This document shows, piece by piece, positions 7,025 through 15,958 of a stretch of DNA of 44,801 nucleotides. The notes under the pieces are model-generated. The model did not search any database. It worked only from the letters and a program-made list of their open reading frames with translations, and was not told where the DNA came from. Source of the DNA: Flammeovirgaceae bacterium UBA2338 (GTDB taxonomy: Bacteria > Bacteroidota > Bacteroidia > Cytophagales > Cyclobacteriaceae); assembly GCA_002344795.1 (NCBI GenBank), contig DDUM01000077.1:1-44801 (forward strand). Reading direction: 5' to 3'. The first letter of the stretch is position 1; the number at the start of each line of letters is the position of its first letter. A program made the position numbers and the translations under genes.

Positions 7025-8644
7025 TTATGGTTTGTAACCGGGTCCGCGAATAACTTTCCCCGGCTTCGCACCTGTGTACATGTTATTCTCAATCACTACT
7101 TTCCCGTTTACGATAACCCATTTCACTCCCTCAGAAAGGGTGGCAGGCGATGCGAACGTAGCCCGATCCTCAATGGTATTGAAGTCGAACAACACGATGT
7201 CGGCTGCCAGACCCGGAGCAAGCATGCCCCTGTCATACGCCATGATTTCATTGGCGGCCACCGCGCTCATGCGTTGAATCGCGCCTTCTAGTGATAGCAC
7301 ACCCAGTCCTTTTACATAGTGTGACAACACCCGCGGAAATGCACCATATCCTCTGGGATGAACTGCATAACCCGTAGCAGCCGGACCTGCATCAGTATCA
7401 AAAGAGGTAAATTCCTCGCGCATGGCTTTCATCTTATTGACTTCGGACATGGTTTGCGGCATAGCAAAGACATCATATGCGGTCAAATCAAAGAACACAT
7501 CCCATGGTGATTTATTTTCCGCCTTCGCTATTGCACCAATTGTATTGCCGTTATACGCGGCATACGGTGTGTCTTCCAAATGAGCGACTACAATGCGATC
7601 CCAATTCTTGCCGGCATGTGCAAACCAGTTCTCCCACCCTGCCAATGTTTCCATCTCTTCGCGCATCACTGCTCTCACCTTCGGGTCTTTAAGTTTCTCC
7701 TGTAGGGCATCCTGTCCCTCCGCAGCATGCCGTGGATGCAACAGTGCAAGAATACCAAGGCCGTTATTGATATAAGGATAAATATCCACCCCCACTTCCT
7801 GGCCATTGGTTCTTGCCTCCTTTATTCTCGCAATGGCCATATCCATCTTTCCCCAGTTCGCCTGACCCGCAGCCTTCAGGTGGAAAATATGCACGGGTGT
7901 GCCAGCGGCCTTACCAATTCGCAGCGCTTCATCTATGGCTTCTATCAATCGGTCTCCCTCATTGCGCATGTGCGTAAAGTAACGGCCCCCATACTTTCCT
8001 GCTACCTTGGCCAGCTCGGCAATTTCCTCTTCACTTCCATAGATGGCTGGCGGATAAATCAACGAGGTCGATAAACCAATGGCACCTGCCTCCATCGCTT
8101 CTTGTACCATTCCCCGCATGGTGGCCATTTCTTTAGGTGTAGCCTGACGGTCTTTGTCTCCTATCACTAAATAACGAACCTGTGTATGCCCCACCGTTTG
8201 CACCATGTTCATTGGCATACCTGCTGTTTCCAGTTTTGTGAAATACTGGCGCATCGTTTTCCACCCCTGAATCTTTGCTTCTTCATCGCTCAGCGGAGCA
8301 TCGGATCCTCCTTCCCCCGCGTTGATGGTGGTGATGCCTTGTGTTAATAAATTCAATGCTGTGTTGGGGTCTTTTATAAAGGAAGCCGCACTTTGACCCA
8401 TCATGTCAATAAATCCGGGAGCCACAATAAGGCCAGTAGCATCGATACTGCGCTTTGCTGATGCGTTACTCAGCTTTCCGATGGCCACAATCCTTTCGTC
8501 TTTGATAGCTACATCACCCGTGTACCAGGGCGATCCTGTGCCATCCACAATCCGGCCGTTCTTAATTAACAGATCATAAGTCTGTGCTTCACTGAGCATT
8601 ACTACTGATAAAAGTAAAAGAAGAAGAAAGGGAAATACTTTCAT
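7025..8644 (-). CDS. D-aminoacylase-like amidohydrolase, secreted, lacking the HxH motif
   Basis: This 539-residue amidohydrolase_3 family protein has a signal peptide cleaved near Ala20 (LSEA-QT). The ATG at 8644 is chosen over a TTG/ATG-type extension to 8806 because it begins this signal peptide. The fold markers of the family are present (GFID at 77-80, THMRNEG, VHIFHLKAAG, TDAG, HPRGYGAFPRVL, and a C-terminal VKWVIVNGKVV). However, where the sister enzyme has LHAH, this one has MMGQS, so the two usual alpha-site histidines are missing. An INAGEGG segment (107-113) stands where D-aminoacylases have their metal-binding Cys region. It may use a single metal site or have lost catalysis. Which of these holds is unknown. 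Confidence 0.82.
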   Translation of the reverse strand: MKVFPFLLLLLLSVVMLSEAQTYDLLIKNGRIVDGTGSPWYTGDVAIKDERIVAIGKLSNASAKRSIDATGLIVAPGFIDMMGQSAASFIKDPNTALNLLTQGITTINAGEGGSDAPLSDEEAKIQGWKTMRQYFTKLETAGMPMNMVQTVGHTQVRYLVIGDKDRQATPKEMATMRGMVQEAMEAGAIGLSTSLIYPPAIYGSEEEIAELAKVAGKYGGRYFTHMRNEGDRLIEAIDEALRIGKAAGTPVHIFHLKAAGQANWGKMDMAIARIKEARTNGQEVGVDIYPYINNGLGILALLHPRHAAEGQDALQEKLKDPKVRAVMREEMETLAGWENWFAHAGKNWDRIVVAHLEDTPYAAYNGNTIGAIAKAENKSPWDVFFDLTAYDVFAMPQTMSEVNKMKAMREEFTSFDTDAGPAATGYAVHPRGYGAFPRVLSHYVKGLGVLSLEGAIQRMSAVAANEIMAYDRGMLAPGLAADIVLFDFNTIEDRATFASPATLSEGVKWVIVNGKVVIENNMYTGAKPGKVIRGPGYKP

Positions 8645-8688
8645 GGTCCTGAGTTTTTTGTTTATCACAAGCCACCAGTTTATTTGAG

Positions 8689-8712
8689 GGTGATTGTTAA
8701 GGTGATTGTTAA
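8689..8712 (-). repeat. 12-bp direct repeat upstream of the amidohydrolase (366-bp intergenic region)
   Basis: GGTGATTGTTAA occurs twice back to back. On the strand of the downstream gene it reads TTAACAATCACC twice, and its TTAACAAT core is identical to the core of the Pho-like repeats near pstS, but with a period of 12 instead of 11. The block lies 45-68 bases upstream of the ATG at 8644. The rest of 8645-9010 shows only a loose CCTGA-N9-TCAGG dyad near 8844-8862 and no gene. Confidence 0.5.
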
Positions 8713-9010
8713 TAAATATAGTAAATATGAGGTAGTTGATTACTGGTGCATTAGTTTCATTGGTGTGTTCATAATGTCTCCTATTACCATCCTTTAAACG
8801 GCTCAATCCGAGAGGCTTTTACTAATTCTCATGTTCGTTATCACCTGAAACATCTGATCAGGCTGAGTTTCGAGGATATGCAAGCACAAACGGGGATATT
8901 CGTACTAGTTTTTATCAAATTTTTCAACCCAATCTATGTCTAACTAATGAAATATATTGGAATTAGTTATCGACCAATCTTGTTATACTTATATAACCAA
9001 ATGTGATACC

Positions 9011-9403
9011 ATGAAATACTATTTTAACAAAATTTTGAAGAACAAAGGGTTTGATTCCGCTATTACACAAGTGACTGAGGAGCTAAAAAAAGAGGGCTTC
9101 GGTATACTTACTGAGATTGACGTGCAGGATACCCTAAAAAAGAAAATTGATGTAGACTTTAAGAAATACAAAATCCTGGGTGCATGCAATCCTCAATTTG
9201 CACACAAAGCGTTACAAAGTGAGGATAAGATAGGTGTATTACTGCCTTGTAATATTATAGTACAAGAACATGACGATGGGGCAGTAGAGGTTTCCGCAGT
9301 GGATCCTATCGCCTCTATGGGTGCTGTGGAAAATGAATCTTTAGGTGTAGTGGCGAAAGAAGTACAACAAAAGTTGCAGCGGGTGATCGAAAACTTGGCC
9401 TAG
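9011..9403 (+). CDS. DUF302 domain protein
   Basis: This 130-residue cytosolic protein has the DUF302 fold. It has the family signatures GFGILTEIDV (29-38), ILGACNPQFAHKAL (55-68) and LLPCNIIV (77-84), including the conserved Cys59 and Cys80. The ATG at 9011 is preferred to an upstream in-frame TTG (8957) because DUF302 proteins begin close to this point. The biochemical role of the family is not established. It is often found near DUF2892 proteins, rhodaneses and RND pumps in organisms that handle reduced sulfur or metals (recalled, not searched). Here the DUF2892 gene and an RND operon lie directly beyond a strong terminator. Confidence 0.85.
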   Translation: MKYYFNKILKNKGFDSAITQVTEELKKEGFGILTEIDVQDTLKKKIDVDFKKYKILGACNPQFAHKALQSEDKIGVLLPCNIIVQEHDDGAVEVSAVDPIASMGAVENESLGVVAKEVQQKLQRVIENLA

Positions 9404-9408
9404 TGCAG

Positions 9409-9477
9409 ATGATGATGTCATAAGGCACTCCATAAGAAATTAACTCCAATTTTCTACAGTGCCTTTCACATCATCAT
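9409..9477. repeat. 69-nt long imperfect inverted repeat
   Basis: ATGATGATGT (9409-9418) pairs with ACATCATCAT (9468-9477), and AAGGCACT (9422-9429) pairs with AGTGCCTT (9458-9465). The inner AGAAATT and AATTTTCT can also pair. The whole forms one long hairpin beginning just after the DUF302 stop. It may be part of the transcript end or a small palindromic repeat element. Confidence 0.7.
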
Positions 9478-9505
9478 GTAATTCTATTACATTCTTTATG
9501 ATTAG

Positions 9506-9544
9506 AAATAAAAAGAGAGGATGTAACATTCTCTCTTTTTATTT
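9506..9544. terminator. Bidirectional intrinsic terminator
   Basis: A perfect 14-bp stem (9506-9519 with 9531-9544) has an 11-base near-palindromic loop and A/T runs on both outer arms, so it can end transcripts arriving from DUF302 (+) and from DUF2892 (-). Confidence 0.85.
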
Positions 9545-9567
9545 AAAGACACTTGTTACTTAAAATT

Positions 9568-9774
9568 CTAGCATCCGCATTTGCCACTTCCCGGCTCTAC
9601 TCCTGCCTTGTCCAGTATTTTTTCTAAGGGACAAAAACGAGTGAAGGATGATTGAATCAGGTTGATAGCCACAAAGGCGGCTAGCCCCAACCAATAGATA
9701 TTTACAAAATATGCCATTGTAATGCTGATCAATACAAATGTTCCTGCTACTATCCTTACTATGCGTTCTCTCAT
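9568..9774 (-). CDS. DUF2892 (YgaP-type) small membrane protein
   Basis: This 68-residue protein has two transmembrane helices (about residues 7-22 and 26-41) and the DUF2892 signature that ends in a FCPLEKIL motif (Cys48). The C-terminal tail PGSGKCGC carries two more cysteines. In YgaP this membrane module is fused to a rhodanese; here it stands alone. An AAGGA stretch upstream of the ATG looks like a ribosome binding site. The gene is 173 bases downstream of the PII-like gene of the RND operon, in the same direction. A CAAAATTA sequence at 9870-9877 (TAATTTTG on the minus strand) could be its own -7 element. Confidence 0.85.
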   Translation of the reverse strand: MRERIVRIVAGTFVLISITMAYFVNIYWLGLAAFVAINLIQSSFTRFCPLEKILDKAGVEPGSGKCGC

Positions 9775-9947
9775 TATAGTTATCCTTTAAGATTTTGTGG
9801 TTACTTGATTTATATTTCTTCTTGTTTTTCTACAAAGTGGAGTGTTTTTGTATTCCTTACAAACCAATTCAAAATTATCCAAGGCTTTAAAAAAATGTTC
9901 TATGTACAGATTCCTTGAATCGGCTACACGAAATTGAATGTGGTTCA

Positions 9948-10268
9948 TCATTCCATCATTGAATAACTAGACTTCTCCACAGGAACTATAAAAGCACGAA
10001 TGGGAAATTTAGTTTTATTGTCCTCATTGTATTTCTTGATCAACTCCAGGGCACCATTGGCCTTTACGTCTTCAGTAAAGCTGAATAGAAAAATCGAATC
10101 AAACTGATCACTTCCGCTGCTAAACCAATTGTCGAGCAAAACAGGTCGTTGATGATCTTTATATCCAATCGTTTCAGACAAGCTGAATACTTCAATTCCT
10201 GCTTCATCCAGTATTTTTGCCACTATCTTTTGGCAATCTTTTAAACTTGTGACTACTAATAGTTTCAT
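9948..10268 (-). CDS. PII-like small protein of the RND operon
   Basis: This 106-residue cytosolic protein has a ferredoxin-like/PII-like pattern: an initial strand MKLLVVTSL, a helix (CQKIVAKILDEAGI), and a second strand-helix set ending in IRAFIVPVEKSSY. It starts 18 bases after the RND transporter stop. Similar small proteins of about 100 residues, sometimes labelled P-II family or DUF3240-like, sit beside RND metal pumps (recalled). It could bind a metal or nucleotide and tune the pump. The exact family is uncertain, and no T-loop motif of true GlnB is visible. Confidence 0.6.
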   Translation of the reverse strand: MKLLVVTSLKDCQKIVAKILDEAGIEVFSLSETIGYKDHQRPVLLDNWFSSGSDQFDSIFLFSFTEDVKANGALELIKKYNEDNKTKFPIRAFIVPVEKSSYSMME

Positions 10269-10286
10269 TTTTTTAGAATTAAATTT

Positions 10287-13200
10287 TTATCGCCCTGCAT
10301 ATTTTTTACGCATCAATTTAAAATACAAAAGAGGCACCACCAGCAGTGTTAAAAATGTAGAGGTAATGGTACCACCCATTAAAGAGATCGCCAAGCCTTG
10401 AAAAATAGGATCAAACAAAATAATCACAGCCCCCAGCACCACTGCTCCGGCTGTCAACAATATGGGAGTAGTGCGTACCGCTCCGGCTTCAATAATTGCC
10501 TGCTTTAATGGAATACCATCCTCCAAACGAATGTTCACAAAGTCAATCAACAATATGGAGTTGCGCACCATTACCCCTGCCAGTGCAATAAATCCAATCA
10601 TGGAAGTGGCGGTAAAGTAGGCGCCCAGCATCCAATGACCCAGCACAATTCCGATTAACGACAATGGAATGGCTGCCAACATCACAATAGGAACTTTAAA
10701 ATCCTGAAACCAACCCACAATAAGCATGTAGATAATAATAATAACCACCACAAAGGCAATCCCCAGATCACGGAATACTTCATAGGTGATCTGCCACTCT
10801 CCATCCCACTTCAAGGTATAGTTATCTTCAAATTCCGGTTGTTGATTAAAGGATTCTTCCAGCACATAACCTTTTTCCATGGGAATGTCCTTCAGTTTTT
10901 CACTGGCTTCCATAATGGCATAGAAAGGACTTTCAAGATCGCCTGCCAAATCCGCCAATACATACACTACCCTTTTTTGGTTTTTTCTGTATATGCTTTT
11001 CTCTTGAACTCCTTTTTTGATCTGCACAAGATCACCTATAGCAATCGCCTCGCCCATGGCATTCACTACTTTCAGGTTTCGGATGTCATTCAATTTGGTT
11101 TTGTCTGCCTCACTGAGCTGCAGCACAATATGGATTGGGTCGTAGGACACCGGATCATGCAAAATACCTGTGGGGAAATTGGATATGGCCGCATTGATCG
11201 TAGCGACTACTTGTGCGGGTGAAACACCAAAGCGCATGGCCTTCTCCTTATCCACTTCAAATGTGTATTCAGGCTGATCGGACTCTGTCATCATATCAAT
11301 GTCTACAATCCCCGTAGTACTTTCAATTATTTTTCGTGCCTCCTCTGCAATGCGTATTTGTTCATCATAGTCTGGGCCGTAGATTTCAGCTACAATAGTA
11401 GAGAGCACAGGTGGCCCTGGCGGAACCTCAACAAGTTTAACGTTGGCATTGTAATGCCTGGCAATCTTTTGAATTGCAGGTCGTAAGTTCTTTACAATAT
11501 CATGGCTCTGTATGCTTCTGTCCTTTTTATCTACCAGATTCACCTGAATGTCCGCCACATTGTTACCCCTTCGTAAATCATAGTGTCGTACCAGTCCATT
11601 GAAACTTATTGGGCCAGCCGTACCCACATATCCCTGATAGTTTCTCACCAAATCCTGACCTGCAAGGTACTGGGATATCTCACGGGTGACTACCGCAGTG
11701 CGCTCTAGTGTTGTTCCTTCTGGCATATCTATAACCACCTGAAATTCATTCTTATTGTCAAAAGGAAGCATTTTTACCGCTACCATCCTGGTGTAGAAAA
11801 ATGAAACAGACCCTAACAGTATCACAACAGTTCCCATTATAAAAGCCCACCGCTTCCAACGGACCTCGAGCATAGGATGAATAAATGCTTTATAGAGCTT
11901 ATAAATTTTAGACTCCTCCAATACCACTGGTTTTTTCTCCTTACGATCATCCTTTTCTCTTAAAAATAAATATCCGAGATAGGGAGTAAGGGTAAGCGCT
12001 ACTACAAGTGAAAGCATCATGGCAATAGAAGCACCAATTGGCATGGGACTCATGTAAGGCCCCATCATGCCCGACACAAATGCCATCGGCAACACAGCCG
12101 CCACTACCGTAAACGTGGCCAATATGGTAGGATTACCTACTTCATTAATTGCAAAAATAGCAGCCTGCTTAAACGGCAGTCGTTTCATTTTAAAATGACG
12201 GTGCATGTTTTCTGCAATGATGATTGAATCATCCACCACAATTCCGGTAATGAATACCAGCGCAAAAAGTGTAATGCGATTAAGGGTATAATCCAGAAAG
12301 TAGTAACTGAACAAAGTAAGCGCGAAAGTGACGGGTACAGACAGGAATACAACCAGTCCACCACGCCACCCCATTGCCAGCATAACAAAGGCAGTCACTG
12401 CCAGAATAGCCACAAAAAGGTGAAATAAAAGTTCGGACACTTTCTCAGAAGCTGTTTCCCCATAATTTCTTGTTTCCGTTACCTGCACATCGGTAGGGAT
12501 TAATTCCTTCTTTAAGTGCTCCACTTTAGAAACAATTCGCTCTGAGACTTTCATCGCATCAGACCCTTGTTTCTTTGCAATGGAAAGCGTTACGGAAGGA
12601 TAATCCGATTTAAAGGTTTCGGATGCCGTCAAATCATGCTTTCCAAAACCAAAAAAAGAATATTGAGATGGAAGTGCAGCCCCCTCCACAATGTTGGCAA
12701 CCTGCCTGAGGTAAACGGGTTGGCCATTGTTAGTGCCCACCACCAGATTTTCAACTTCTTCCACACTCTTCAAAAAGCTTCCAGCAACTATTGAAAAAAC
12801 AGTGTCCTGCATGATTAGATTGCCTGCGTTTACCTGTGCGTTGCTCCCTTGAATGAGTCTGCTTATGCTGAGAAAATCTATGCGGCTTTGTGCCATCTTA
12901 TCCTTGTCCAGCGTAACCGTCACCTGACGGTCTCTTCCACCAATAATATTTATAGTAGAAACCTCAGGAATCTTTTTTATTTCATTGGTAATTACCTGAC
13001 CAAGCTGTTTTAACTCGTAGTCGTTGTAGTTTTCACTCCATAAGGTGAGTCCAAGAACAGGGACATCATCAATGGCACGTGTTTTTACCATTGGCATGGA
13101 TATGCCCGGAGGCATTTTATCCATATTCTTCATCAGTTCATTGTAAAGCTTTACTATTGAACGTTCAATATCTTCGCCCACGTAGAACTGAACAATCAAC

Positions 13201-13484
13201 ATGGCCTGACCACTCATTGATGTGGAGTAAACATATTCAACGCCTTTGATATTAGAGATTATCTTCTCCAAAGGTTGGGCTATCCTCGCCTCCACCTCTT
13301 TAGGTGATGCACCCGGATAGCGCAGAAATATATCTGCCATGGGTACATCAATTTGTGGTTCTTCTTCTCTGGGTATCAACATGGTGCTATACCCTCCTAT
13401 GAGCAAGAAAGCAATCATCAACAGAATCGTTAATTTCGATTGAATAAATGCCTTTGCAATATTTCCTGACAAACCTTCTTTCAT
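10287..13484 (-). CDS. RND efflux transporter, inner-membrane permease
   Basis: This 1065-residue proton-driven resistance-nodulation-division pump is of the AcrB/MdtB-like type. It has the expected layout: a first transmembrane helix at about 13-37, a large periplasmic porter loop, TM2-6 with a GIVVDDS motif near residue 418 (the intramembrane aspartates of the proton relay), a second periplasmic loop and TM7-12. With the adaptor and TolC-like protein it forms a tripartite exporter spanning the envelope. Order in the operon is TolC, adaptor (5-base gap), RND (28-base gap), PII-like (18-base gap). The substrate cannot be read from sequence. The neighbours (PII-like, DUF2892, DUF302) suggest metal- or sulfur-related cargo rather than drugs. 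Confidence 0.95.
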   Translation of the reverse strand: MKEGLSGNIAKAFIQSKLTILLMIAFLLIGGYSTMLIPREEEPQIDVPMADIFLRYPGASPKEVEARIAQPLEKIISNIKGVEYVYSTSMSGQAMLIVQFYVGEDIERSIVKLYNELMKNMDKMPPGISMPMVKTRAIDDVPVLGLTLWSENYNDYELKQLGQVITNEIKKIPEVSTINIIGGRDRQVTVTLDKDKMAQSRIDFLSISRLIQGSNAQVNAGNLIMQDTVFSIVAGSFLKSVEEVENLVVGTNNGQPVYLRQVANIVEGAALPSQYSFFGFGKHDLTASETFKSDYPSVTLSIAKKQGSDAMKVSERIVSKVEHLKKELIPTDVQVTETRNYGETASEKVSELLFHLFVAILAVTAFVMLAMGWRGGLVVFLSVPVTFALTLFSYYFLDYTLNRITLFALVFITGIVVDDSIIIAENMHRHFKMKRLPFKQAAIFAINEVGNPTILATFTVVAAVLPMAFVSGMMGPYMSPMPIGASIAMMLSLVVALTLTPYLGYLFLREKDDRKEKKPVVLEESKIYKLYKAFIHPMLEVRWKRWAFIMGTVVILLGSVSFFYTRMVAVKMLPFDNKNEFQVVIDMPEGTTLERTAVVTREISQYLAGQDLVRNYQGYVGTAGPISFNGLVRHYDLRRGNNVADIQVNLVDKKDRSIQSHDIVKNLRPAIQKIARHYNANVKLVEVPPGPPVLSTIVAEIYGPDYDEQIRIAEEARKIIESTTGIVDIDMMTESDQPEYTFEVDKEKAMRFGVSPAQVVATINAAISNFPTGILHDPVSYDPIHIVLQLSEADKTKLNDIRNLKVVNAMGEAIAIGDLVQIKKGVQEKSIYRKNQKRVVYVLADLAGDLESPFYAIMEASEKLKDIPMEKGYVLEESFNQQPEFEDNYTLKWDGEWQITYEVFRDLGIAFVVVIIIIYMLIVGWFQDFKVPIVMLAAIPLSLIGIVLGHWMLGAYFTATSMIGFIALAGVMVRNSILLIDFVNIRLEDGIPLKQAIIEAGAVRTTPILLTAGAVVLGAVIILFDPIFQGLAISLMGGTITSTFLTLLVVPLLYFKLMRKKYAGR

Positions 13485-13512
13485 CGTAATACTTTTATTC
13501 TTTTATCGAAAT

Positions 13513-14589
13513 CTATCTTACTACCACAGGTACACCATTGTACAACTTACCGTCACTTTCCAGGATAAATTTCTCATCGTGCCGTAAACCAGAAATAATT
13601 TCTATTTGGTCATTGTAGGTTTTGCCTAACCTCACCCAACGCAACAGCGCTTGTTGACCTTCGCTAATAGTAAATACACCTGCCAATTGATCTTTATAAA
13701 CTATTGCCGATTCAGGAACAAGCGTGATGTTATCTCCCTCCTGAGTGTTGGTGATGGGAATCATCACATTCACATACATACCTGTATACAAACCAGGATT
13801 TTCCTGTTCGGGTATACTTACCTTGATCTGATACTGACCGCTATTTTGCGAAGAAGGGCTTAATTCTGTTACCATGCCCTTGATATGCCTGTTTTGTGAT
13901 TTGATAACTATTTCTGCAACAGCCCCTTGCTTCACTTCTGCAATATCATTTTCAGAAACCGAAGCCCTTACCTGATAGTTGCCTACTTGTTCCATAGTCA
14001 AAATGGGCATACCCGGATTGGCCATTCCTCCTACATCCATGTTTTTCGCAGTAATCACTCCAGTAAATGGAGCCACCAGATTAGTATAGGCAAGCATGGC
14101 TTCTGCTTCCTTTTGCATTTGTCGTGCTGCCTCTGCTTTGGATTTCATTGAATTTAGGTGAAGCGTAACATTTTCAAACTCTTTCTCAGAGGCACTTTGC
14201 TGGCCATACAATTCCTCAAATCGATTGAAATCTTTTTGCGCATCGGCCAGTGCTGCCTCCGCTTCTAAAAGCATGGCTTTTGCCTGTGCCCTTTTGGCCA
14301 GAATATCATCATTGCTGATAGTCACTAATAATTTTCCCTTTTGAACCTTGTCTCCAGGTTTCACATAGATGCCGGTGACAAATCCCATGATCCGCGTACT
14401 GATATCTATTGATTTCTCAGAAGCAATCTGTCCGCTCGCATAGATTCCTTTGCCAGTTCGGGTTTCTGCCGTCCCCAACTTTACTCCAATTGGATTGTCT
14501 TGTTTGGTTTCTTTTTTGGTTTCCGAACAAGACATTAAAAAAACGGAAGCAGTTAAAATCAGATAAAAGGTATAATTGATAATTCTCAT
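13513..14589 (-). CDS. RND periplasmic adaptor, membrane-fusion lipoprotein
   Basis: This 358-residue HlyD/AcrA-type adaptor joins the inner-membrane pump to the outer-membrane channel. The lipobox ends at Cys21 (LMSC). A lipoyl-like half (IYVKPGDKVQKG, about residue 75) is followed by a helical hairpin (about 95-165), the second lipoyl half (LVAPFTGVITAKNMDVGG) and beta-barrel domains. Spacing of 5 bases to the TolC-like gene and 28 bases to the RND gene shows one operon. Confidence 0.94.
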   Translation of the reverse strand: MRIINYTFYLILTASVFLMSCSETKKETKQDNPIGVKLGTAETRTGKGIYASGQIASEKSIDISTRIMGFVTGIYVKPGDKVQKGKLLVTISNDDILAKRAQAKAMLLEAEAALADAQKDFNRFEELYGQQSASEKEFENVTLHLNSMKSKAEAARQMQKEAEAMLAYTNLVAPFTGVITAKNMDVGGMANPGMPILTMEQVGNYQVRASVSENDIAEVKQGAVAEIVIKSQNRHIKGMVTELSPSSQNSGQYQIKVSIPEQENPGLYTGMYVNVMIPITNTQEGDNITLVPESAIVYKDQLAGVFTISEGQQALLRWVRLGKTYNDQIEIISGLRHDEKFILESDGKLYNGVPVVVR

Positions 14590-14594
14590 GGTAT

Positions 14595-15908
14595 TTATAT
14601 TTCAGAAGTAGATGTTAAAAATTGCAGATAGGCTTGCAAGACATTGAATTGAAAAATGGCTTGTGCCTTACTGAGCTTTTGTTTTGACAATTGTGTCTGC
14701 GATTGTAGTAGATCATTGGTGTCTACTAAACCTTGTTCGTATCGGTTTTGCAAAATCCGTAATGCCTCAGAAGCCTGTTCTACTGCAAGTTCAGATTGCT
14801 GCAACGAAAACCTGGCGTTGCCAATATCTCGGATGGTTTTGTTCAGTTCGATTTGGCTTTGCTCCTTTTGGTAATCCAACTGGGTTATCATTTTGTCTCG
14901 CTCAATGCGATGCTCCACTACTTTATTTCTGGTGGCCATCCCATTGAACAAACTCCATGACAATTGTGCCCCTATCAGATAAGAATCTGAACCAAAACCC
15001 AACGCATCATTATCATTCAGCAGGTATTCACCAAAAGCGTTGAGTTTAGGGAGATAAGACATCTTGCTTGACCCCATCATTATTTCCTGGGCTTCGACCG
15101 CTGATTGCATCGCCCTGAAGTCTGCCCTGTTCGTAGGAATTCTTGAATCCTCATTAACAACAGGGTCAACCGTTTCAATTAAGTCAACCTGGTATACCAC
15201 ACTAGTTTCCACTCCCATCAGTAAGCTTAAATAGTCAGAGGCATTGAGTACATTACTCTTTGCTTCAGCCAGTTGGCTTTCTATGGTTGCCACTTGCACC
15301 TGTACATTGAGTAAATCCGACTTTTGTATAAATCCCTTTTCAAAACGATTTGAAGTTGTCGTTTCAATCGCTTTAATCGTACGCAAAGCTTCATCTAAAA
15401 CAGTATTTGCCTGGTGGGCCAATTGAAGTTGAGCGTAAGCCTTTTCTACTTCAAGCGCCAGGTATTCCCTTGTTCGCTTCGTTTTAAAAGCATACACATC
15501 AATTTGGTGATTGGCTGCTCTGCGCATGTACAACATATCCATGTTGATAATAGGTTGCAACCATTCTGCCTTTGCAACATAGTTTTCTGTTGCAGAAGGG
15601 GCATTGAGCAGCTCAGGATTAAAATCAAGAGGAGTTATTGATTGTTGCTGCAATTTGAAACCAAATGCATTTAGTGGATTGTTGGTACTCAATGCCGTAT
15701 AACTCAACTTAATCTGAGGAAGAAAAGCTGCATGGGTTTGCTTATACCTGGCCGCAGCACTTTGCTCTTCCATATTAGCTATTAGTAGCTCTTTATTATT
15801 TTCAAGGGCAGCTGTTAATGCAGATTGTAAAGACAATGGGGCAAAATCCTGACCATTCACCAGGAAAAAAGAAAAAATGGGAATAAACAACACAAGAACA
15901 CGCTTCAT
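14595..15908 (-). CDS. TolC-family outer-membrane efflux channel
   Basis: This 437-residue outer-membrane efflux protein has a signal peptide ending near FLVNG-QD and two repeats of long alpha-helical segments with beta strands, as in TolC (for example AALENNKELLIANMEEQSA near the start and ALRILQNRYEQGLVDTNDLL near the end). It is the first gene of the pump operon. A perfect TACTTTTG -7 element lies 20 bases upstream of the ATG, and a GTGAC-N4-GTTAC dyad lies about 33 bases further upstream, so the operon may be activated by a Crp/Fnr-type regulator. Confidence 0.93.
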   Translation of the reverse strand: MKRVLVLFIPIFSFFLVNGQDFAPLSLQSALTAALENNKELLIANMEEQSAAARYKQTHAAFLPQIKLSYTALSTNNPLNAFGFKLQQQSITPLDFNPELLNAPSATENYVAKAEWLQPIINMDMLYMRRAANHQIDVYAFKTKRTREYLALEVEKAYAQLQLAHQANTVLDEALRTIKAIETTTSNRFEKGFIQKSDLLNVQVQVATIESQLAEAKSNVLNASDYLSLLMGVETSVVYQVDLIETVDPVVNEDSRIPTNRADFRAMQSAVEAQEIMMGSSKMSYLPKLNAFGEYLLNDNDALGFGSDSYLIGAQLSWSLFNGMATRNKVVEHRIERDKMITQLDYQKEQSQIELNKTIRDIGNARFSLQQSELAVEQASEALRILQNRYEQGLVDTNDLLQSQTQLSKQKLSKAQAIFQFNVLQAYLQFLTSTSEI

Positions 15909-15928
15909 AATTTTCTAATAATTTCCTG

Positions 15929-15936
15929 CAAAAGTA
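15929..15936 (-). promoter_or_regulatory. -7 promoter element of the RND operon
   Basis: On the minus strand this reads TACTTTTG, an exact TAnnTTTG match 20 bases from the TolC-like ATG. No -33 TTTG is found at the usual spacing. Confidence 0.6.
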
Positions 15937-15958
15937 TTTCATCTTTCACCCATTGTTT

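Noticed and set aside
8645..8806. N-terminal extension of the second D-aminoacylase-like gene
   Set aside because: The extension lacks family similarity and would bury a clear signal peptide; it also contains the 12-bp repeat block.
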